Shown piece by piece: positions 44,301-48,336 of a stretch of 48,336 nt of DNA (position 1 is the first letter of the stretch; every line of letters starts with the position of its first letter). Below the pieces are notes generated by a model, which was given only the letters and a program-made list of their open reading frames with translations, had not been told where the DNA came from and ran no database searches. Source of the stretch: Bacteroidales bacterium (lineage in GTDB: Bacteria > Bacteroidota > Bacteroidia > Bacteroidales > WCHB1-69); assembly GCA_031286285.1 (NCBI GenBank), contig JAITUN010000022.1:1-48336 (forward strand). The letters run 5' to 3'. The translations under genes were made by a program, and so were the position numbers.

Positions 44301-47300
44301 TGTTGGAGGTTTCCAAATAGGGCTCAAAATCATACAACTGCACGCTTAGGTCTTGGTAACTGCCCGAAAGTGTTTCATAATACTTACATACTGTGGCATT
44401 ACACATCAAATTGTCTCCGTGAATGATCTCTACATAAAACCAAAAATCATCACAATCCACATCATCTTCAATTTCAAAAATAATATCAAATTTTACGGTA
44501 TCCTCATCTGAAAGTGTATGTAATTGGTCGTAGAGCGGGAGTCTGTACATAGCCCCTTCAAGCGGGTCATAAGTAACAAGATTCGGGGTAGTATTATTGT
44601 AAAAAACTTGAGACAATCCTTTTCCATTCACAGAGACAAGGCTCATTCCGTAAGGAATATTGAAATAGATTGAATCTTTGTTATAATCAGGTAATGTGGG
44701 TGCATCATAATACACATACTCCACCGACCAGGTAACGGTTCGTGAAGCAAGCGAGCCGCCTCCTGAATTTTGGATAACATACTTGTCAAATTCGCTGTTC
44801 AACCAGAATTGATTGGGGTGCAAAGCGGTCCAGTCAAGTTGAAACGGATCGGAGGTTTCATACTTTGTATCCAAAGCAAAATTATGACAGGCATCTTTTG
44901 CATTTAACGAGAACAGGTAATCGGCGCCGCCATAAAATTCACATTCTGTGGTAACCGTAAAGCGAACCAACAAAGCATCTCCGTTTTCTAAAACTATATC
45001 TGAAGGCAAGTTTGCAGTAAACTTCAAACCGGTTTCAATAACGGACACCTCTTCCCAAACTCCACTACTTATCGGGTATTCATATTCCACTTTGATAACT
45101 TTGATGTCGGATCCTTTCCAGTCGTTCATTGTAACCGAAATATCGGATATTCCGCCGGTACCTGCATCGGTAACTTTCAAAACATAAGCAGTTTCCACGC
45201 AGGGAGTTTGCAAGCCGGTGGGTTGTTCCACCATTTCAAAGGTAGCGTCCGGCGCTTGTGCATCAATGTAAAGGGTGATCGTTTTTTCTACTGCGCCGCA
45301 AACAGGAGAGTTCGCAGTAACTTTCAAAATAATCTCTCCGTTGGCTCTATCCTCTGCATTGGGAGTGTAAGTAAATGTTTTCGATGAGAATAGAATATCT
45401 CCGGCAATATCGGGCGACAAGCCGGTGGGCGCAGAAAAAGTGGTTCCGGGCAGTTCCTGACGTTCCCAAAAATAGGTCATCCCTGTCAAGTCTGTTCCGG
45501 CATTAATGGTGGCATTAATGGTAAAGTAAGATTCACCGCACAAATTGGGGTGCGGAGAGGCTATGCTTAATGTTGGAACAGGATAAACCTCTACTTTTAT
45601 CTCCTTGCGGGTTTCGGGCAAGTTTTCACAGTAATGCTCTCCTTCTACTGCAATATAACAGATAAATGAATAGTTTGTGGGAAGAACAGGTCCTGTAATA
45701 TTAAATATACCGGTGGTATTGCTTTGTTCCGGTGTTGTTTCAGTTTGACTTATGTAATAATAGAAAACAGGATTTACTACACCCGGCGCAGTAGCAGTAA
45801 TGGTAATGTATGTTTCCGTTATGCCGGAACAAACTTTCACATCATCGGCAATAATTTCAATCTCGGTAGCATTCGGCAGTAAGTTTACTTTCAGCGAATC
45901 GTCGGTACTGCAACCATACATATTAAAGGCTCTTACATAGTAGTAACCCGCATCGGAAACAATAGTGTTGGTCAATTCATCGGTATAATATCTATCGGAA
46001 TAGAAATAGATCGTTTCAATAAATTCACTTGTGGGGAGTATCAAATCTTGTAAATCCACTGTTTCATCGGGGCATATAAAAGCCTCTGTTTTATAGATTT
46101 TCGCTGAGTCTGGGCAAGTTGCATCCACAATAATAAAGAGCCACGCGCTATCTGTTAATCCGCACGGATTCACAATCTCATAGATTACGCTGTCCATTCC
46201 TACAAAAGTGAGGTTGGGCGTATATACAAAATCTCCTGTATAAAATGAGACAAACTCAATTTTACCATTTTTCGGATAATCAATACGATCCACCATTTCT
46301 AACGGTTGTCCCCACATATCAAAATCGTTATTAAGCACATTTCCTCCCACCGGCTGACCTCTAAAAGTATAAACCGTATCGTTCTTGGCAATTACCTGTT
46401 CGGGGCGAATCTCAATGGGACTGCTGCTCACTGTTGCGGGACAGGCGCTGTTCTCTGCATCCTTGATATAGAGCGTATAATTTCCGGCACCAAGTTCGGA
46501 GATAATTCCGGTTGAGGGGAGCGGATAATAGTTCTCCTCATCGTCAATGCTGTACAGATAGTTGCCACTTCCTTTTGAAACTTCAAGTTCTATTGAGCCT
46601 TTGTCTGCGCCGCAATCGGAGTTAATTTGAGTAATAGTAACTTCTACCCTATTATTTACAATTACAGTAAAATCAAGAGGAAGAACGGTTTCACATTCTC
46701 CAAAAGTGTTGATGGCGGTAACTCTGTATTCGGTAGTTTCATCGGGAGTTACAAAAACCAACCCTTCAAAGTCTTCAAAAAGTTCTGTATAAGAATCATC
46801 TGTTTCTTTCTTAAAATATTGATAAGTTACCTCATCAATCTCATTGGTAACGGTGAAGAAGTGGGTCAGTTCCACCTGTTCACCTTGGCAAATGGTGGTG
46901 TCGGCATCTTGCGTGTAGCCCAACACCGGACGTTCACTCACTTCTACATTCATCAAAGTCATATTCAGCAGCACATTTTCATCGGGCAACATATATCTGA
47001 TAGAAACTGCATATTTCCCCGTGGTTTTAAAGATCAAACGCATCTCGTGATCATTAGGAGAGAATATTGAATTTCCTTCCAAGGGGATGCGAATCGGCGC
47101 AACGCCACCGTCTGTAGATTGGTAGTTAAAGAGGTAATTCCACATTCCATCGGGGGCATAGAAGAGGGCGGTATCCCCTTCGCACACGGTTTGAGGACCA
47201 AAAATAGTAGCAATCGGGAAAATCACATCGTCGCACGTATGCTTGCCGGTGGCGAGACCTATCAACTGTTTTCCATCTTCTGTGTTAATCCACGGAATCT

Positions 47301-48336
47301 CAATCAGCGGAGAGAGAGAGAGGGTTTGCCCGAAATAGAGATATGCAGTATCTAACGCATTCAAATTTTCGGTAGGAAAAGGGATCATCCCTATTTGAAT
47401 ATCGCCGGCATCAATTATTCCATTATTATTCATATCTGCGTAAAAAACAATCGTAATCTCGTCTCCTGCAAAAATATCTGTTTGTGTAATAGACCTGATA
47501 GTTCCGCCCCACATATTGTTTTCCATAATGCCGTGGTAGGTTTCCCCCTCTTCATAAATGGGAACAAAAGAATAGAGATCAACGGTTATTTCCTGATAAC
47601 TTCCGGTCATAGTTTCGTAGAACGTACAATTTTCAGGCGTTTCTCCCTCTTTTTCACAGGTTAACTCCTCTTCGTGAATAATTTCAATGTAGAACAGATA
47701 ATTTCCACAATCCACATCTTCATCTGCCATAAATTGCAATTCAAATTTCACGGTATCTTGTGGGGTAAAGTTTTCAAGTCCATCAATGAGAGGAATTTTG
47801 TATTCTTTTTCGGTAGGGTCATCATAGCCGGTTTCTATGGGGGTAACCGTTTCATAGAATCCGCTGCCGTCCGTACTTTTCAAACTGTTTTCAATCAAAG
47901 TAAAACCGGTAGGGATATTAAAATAGATGGCATCGGTATCGAAATTGGGCGCAGGGTTTCCATCGCTGTCATACACATACTCCACCGACCACGTAATAGT
48001 GCGAGATGTTGTATTGCCTCCGCCCTCGTTGGTAATGTGGTAGTTAGAAAATGAACTTGTTAATGAATAGGATGCAATCGCCTCATCTCCAAACATCAGG
48101 AAAATATCGCTAACCTCGTTTTTAACAGGCATATTTCTTGACTTACATTCATCTTTTGCATAGAGTTCAAACAGAAAGTCGGCGCCGGCAAAGAACCCGC
48201 AATCGGGGGTAACGGTAAAACGCACCAACATAGATTCTCCGGTTTGCAGCACAATCTCATCTTCCTCAGGAATTGCGGCGGAAAAGTACATCATCGCCTT
48301 GTTCAACTCCATCTCCTTCCATCTGTCCTCCGGATT
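41368..48336 (-). CDS. Giant repeat surface protein with SprB-like and FISUMP modules (5' end outside window)
   Basis: The frame stays open to the right edge, so the N-terminus and any signal peptide are missing; 2322 residues are visible. Numbering from the Met at 48312, residues 1-560 and 1088-1625 are diverged copies of one module. Each contains YADMNNNG..DAGD, a dockerin-like calcium loop (A 291-304, B 1372-1385), and a conserved TVCxGD segment. Between them lie an SprB-like unit (560-636), a VLNND cadherin-like domain (637-730) and Ig-like regions. Four further SprB-like units span about 1630-1960. The C-terminus is a FISUMP domain (2127-2312, ending GLSVRCVKEF). It is probably a secreted adhesin or gliding-type protein; no typical T9SS C-terminal domain is visible. 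It overlaps the phosphoesterase gene by four bases. Confidence 0.88.
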   Translation of the reverse strand, partial: NPEDRWKEMELNKAMMYFSAAIPEEDEIVLQTGESMLVRFTVTPDCGFFAGADFLFELYAKDECKSRNMPVKNEVSDIFLMFGDEAIASYSLTSSFSNYHITNEGGGNTTSRTITWSVEYVYDSDGNPAPNFDTDAIYFNIPTGFTLIENSLKSTDGSGFYETVTPIETGYDDPTEKEYKIPLIDGLENFTPQDTVKFELQFMADEDVDCGNYLFYIEIIHEEELTCEKEGETPENCTFYETMTGSYQEITVDLYSFVPIYEEGETYHGIMENNMWGGTIRSITQTDIFAGDEITIVFYADMNNNGIIDAGDIQIGMIPFPTENLNALDTAYLYFGQTLSLSPLIEIPWINTEDGKQLIGLATGKHTCDDVIFPIATIFGPQTVCEGDTALFYAPDGMWNYLFNYQSTDGGVAPIRIPLEGNSIFSPNDHEMRLIFKTTGKYAVSIRYMLPDENVLLNMTLMNVEVSERPVLGYTQDADTTICQGEQVELTHFFTVTNEIDEVTYQYFKKETDDSYTELFEDFEGLVFVTPDETTEYRVTAINTFGECETVLPLDFTVIVNNRVEVTITQINSDCGADKGSIELEVSKGSGNYLYSIDDEENYYPLPSTGIISELGAGNYTLYIKDAENSACPATVSSSPIEIRPEQVIAKNDTVYTFRGQPVGGNVLNNDFDMWGQPLEMVDRIDYPKNGKIEFVSFYTGDFVYTPNLTFVGMDSVIYEIVNPCGLTDSAWLFIIVDATCPDSAKIYKTEAFICPDETVDLQDLILPTSEFIETIYFYSDRYYTDELTNTIVSDAGYYYVRAFNMYGCSTDDSLKVNLLPNATEIEIIADDVKVCSGITETYITITATAPGVVNPVFYYYISQTETTPEQSNTTGIFNITGPVLPTNYSFICYIAVEGEHYCENLPETRKEIKVEVYPVPTLSIASPHPNLCGESYFTINATINAGTDLTGMTYFWERQELPGTTFSAPTGLSPDIAGDILFSSKTFTYTPNAEDRANGEIILKVTANSPVCGAVEKTITLYIDAQAPDATFEMVEQPTGLQTPCVETAYVLKVTDAGTGGISDISVTMNDWKGSDIKVIKVEYEYPISSGVWEEVSVIETGLKFTANLPSDIVLENGDALLVRFTVTTECEFYGGADYLFSLNAKDACHNFALDTKYETSDPFQLDWTALHPNQFWLNSEFDKYVIQNSGGGSLASRTVTWSVEYVYYDAPTLPDYNKDSIYFNIPYGMSLVSVNGKGLSQVFYNNTTPNLVTYDPLEGAMYRLPLYDQLHTLSDEDTVKFDIIFEIEDDVDCDDFWFYVEIIHGDNLMCNATVCKYYETLSGSYQDLSVQLYDFEPYLETSNNEYFGEMDGNFWSGKYRMRTLTDLYVGDYVEIKFYADMNNNGFVDAGDQLMKTINYPIVANVSANELIVVDVNDIPVMDGKQLLALGSGPFICEEIVMPLVTLFGNPTVCQGDTMVYYTAAGMANYQFSVERISGSTILPTRIPLEGETLFTSNDDAARFVFSQPGVYSISARYQITSGLLAGQMLNRTLMTVEVTARPNLEYTADSDTTVCQGTPVELSHFFKEENGNAATFYYERKEADATWSPIGNGAPFFVSPWDTTTYRVSAKENHNNCPSLDFIEFTINTYPQIRLGSIWLENPPTCSNTDGMVALNVFGGSGSYSYSINNEDYYQPLDITDGNALLADLPVGEYVFYVKDNLGDCPAAVSEPILLRPHDSQLSVTAEVEDATNCGSNDGKVTLTVYDGEGVIQYSTDGGATYKPLPTSGLLPETFAPGHYTFFVKDESGCESPTWNVTIEAKSGLNLTLSQIAAADCEELGTVSIVVSGGTPPYHYKVSGYGWMPMQGNTAQTQVNAGIRYISVKDAAGCEISRSINIDNPTSNFSITKVETTNATCGSFNNGTITITISNPSAKPLYISFDDNRENAIPVDANPIFFPYFAVGTYQITVFDDAGCKVLAEKATILKDNGFLLNLNDYEMCDGDSVNLNTLIKNSTYVIDYLEFYADSDYLIPLPTDYAYTEGYYYVRAYSKDGCITENSLYVSVHSLPATPVIVKSPLSVFPGNQIDLALAVDLISGMTYTYYLNSDKTGVLTSSLVTFEPPKNDYYVSVNDGVCESEVSKILLGPPCPPTIDDVEGNTYKVTALAGLCWTENLYSKIYSCSGEPIPFAKPYTCIGCPQQLDTIFGLLYDWYSAMGMENPDDLPNPNCICPDGWHLPSQAEWDLLKAFPASQLQSTNYWLDPPGSGTDNYGFDARPAGWYNGKTQRCEDLYGFAGWWASDADPASNKASYFYITYYCNVIEKSVKNKDDGLSVRCVKEF

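Noticed and set aside
46627-47070. Plus-strand open frames opposite the giant gene, up to 147 codons
   Set aside because: They are antisense to repeat domains with clear protein homology and have no supporting features.
41368-48312. Met at 48312 as the true start of the giant protein
   Set aside because: The frame stays open for eight codons to the window edge, and these align with the second module copy, so the gene continues outside.

Overview
The window comes from an AT-rich member of the Bacteroidota, probably Bacteroidales-like. Three things support this. Almost every intergenic region that can be read carries the Bacteroidota-type -7 box TAnnTTTG(C), at least fifteen plausible cases. 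Several proteins have Bacteroidota-style architecture: Bat aerotolerance proteins, RecQ with a C-terminal helix-turn-helix extension, and SprB-like and FISUMP modules in a giant surface protein. Gene order is also typical in places. Species cannot be named from the sequence alone. No tRNA, rRNA, CRISPR array, prophage or complete insertion sequence was seen.

Layout. 1-2.3 kb: rplX-rplE-rpsN-rpsH-rplF on the minus strand, cut off from the usual upstream rplN block. 2.4-7.3 kb, minus: an Uup-type ABC-F ATPase, RNase HI with a viroplasmin domain, an Rpn/PDDEXK nuclease with a 12-bp coding repeat array, and a DUF2156 protein. 7.3-8.1 kb, plus: a BatE-like TPR/SH3 protein. 8.1-13.4 kb, minus: gcvT, a MeaB GTPase, an MsbA-like exporter and a membrane metallophosphoesterase. 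13.6-17.6 kb, plus: an HlyD adaptor with one ABC ATPase but no permease, then a large BatA-domain protein. 17.6-25.5 kb, minus: surE, a small membrane protein, recF and mfd in one tight run, preceded by apbE and nhaD. 25.7-28.3 kb, plus: an MscS channel, a CvpA-family protein and a ROK kinase. 28.3-30.1 kb, minus: a Gate-domain membrane protein and an SDR. 30.3-35.7 kb, plus: a BatA partner protein, BatA, recQ and prmC. 35.7-36.9 kb, minus: rpsT and an acyl-ACP thioesterase. 37-41.4 kb, plus: a flippase, a ClC channel and a 5'-nucleotidase-type phosphoesterase. 41.4 kb to the right edge, minus: a giant repeat-rich surface protein whose N-terminus lies outside the window.

Most genes are housekeeping. 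The clearest functional groups are DNA repair and replication (recF, mfd, recQ, rnhA), the ribosome and translation (five spc-block proteins, rpsT, prmC, ABC-F) and the dispersed Bat proteins (BatE-like, two BatA-domain proteins, one partner).

The most unusual signals are regulatory and repetitive rather than a new gene cluster. Inverted repeats sit exactly where transcription should start for rplX, rpsT, rpn and the SDR gene. The rplX and rpsT pair share an identical 11-base -7 box followed by a C-run/A-run/G-run hairpin. Families of short simple repeats (AATTCAAA, ATGATTA, CTTCTAA, TTAATGG) fill gaps, reach stop codons and have been translated into at least four proteins. The Rpn nuclease gene combines a palindromic leader with a slippage-prone in-frame array.
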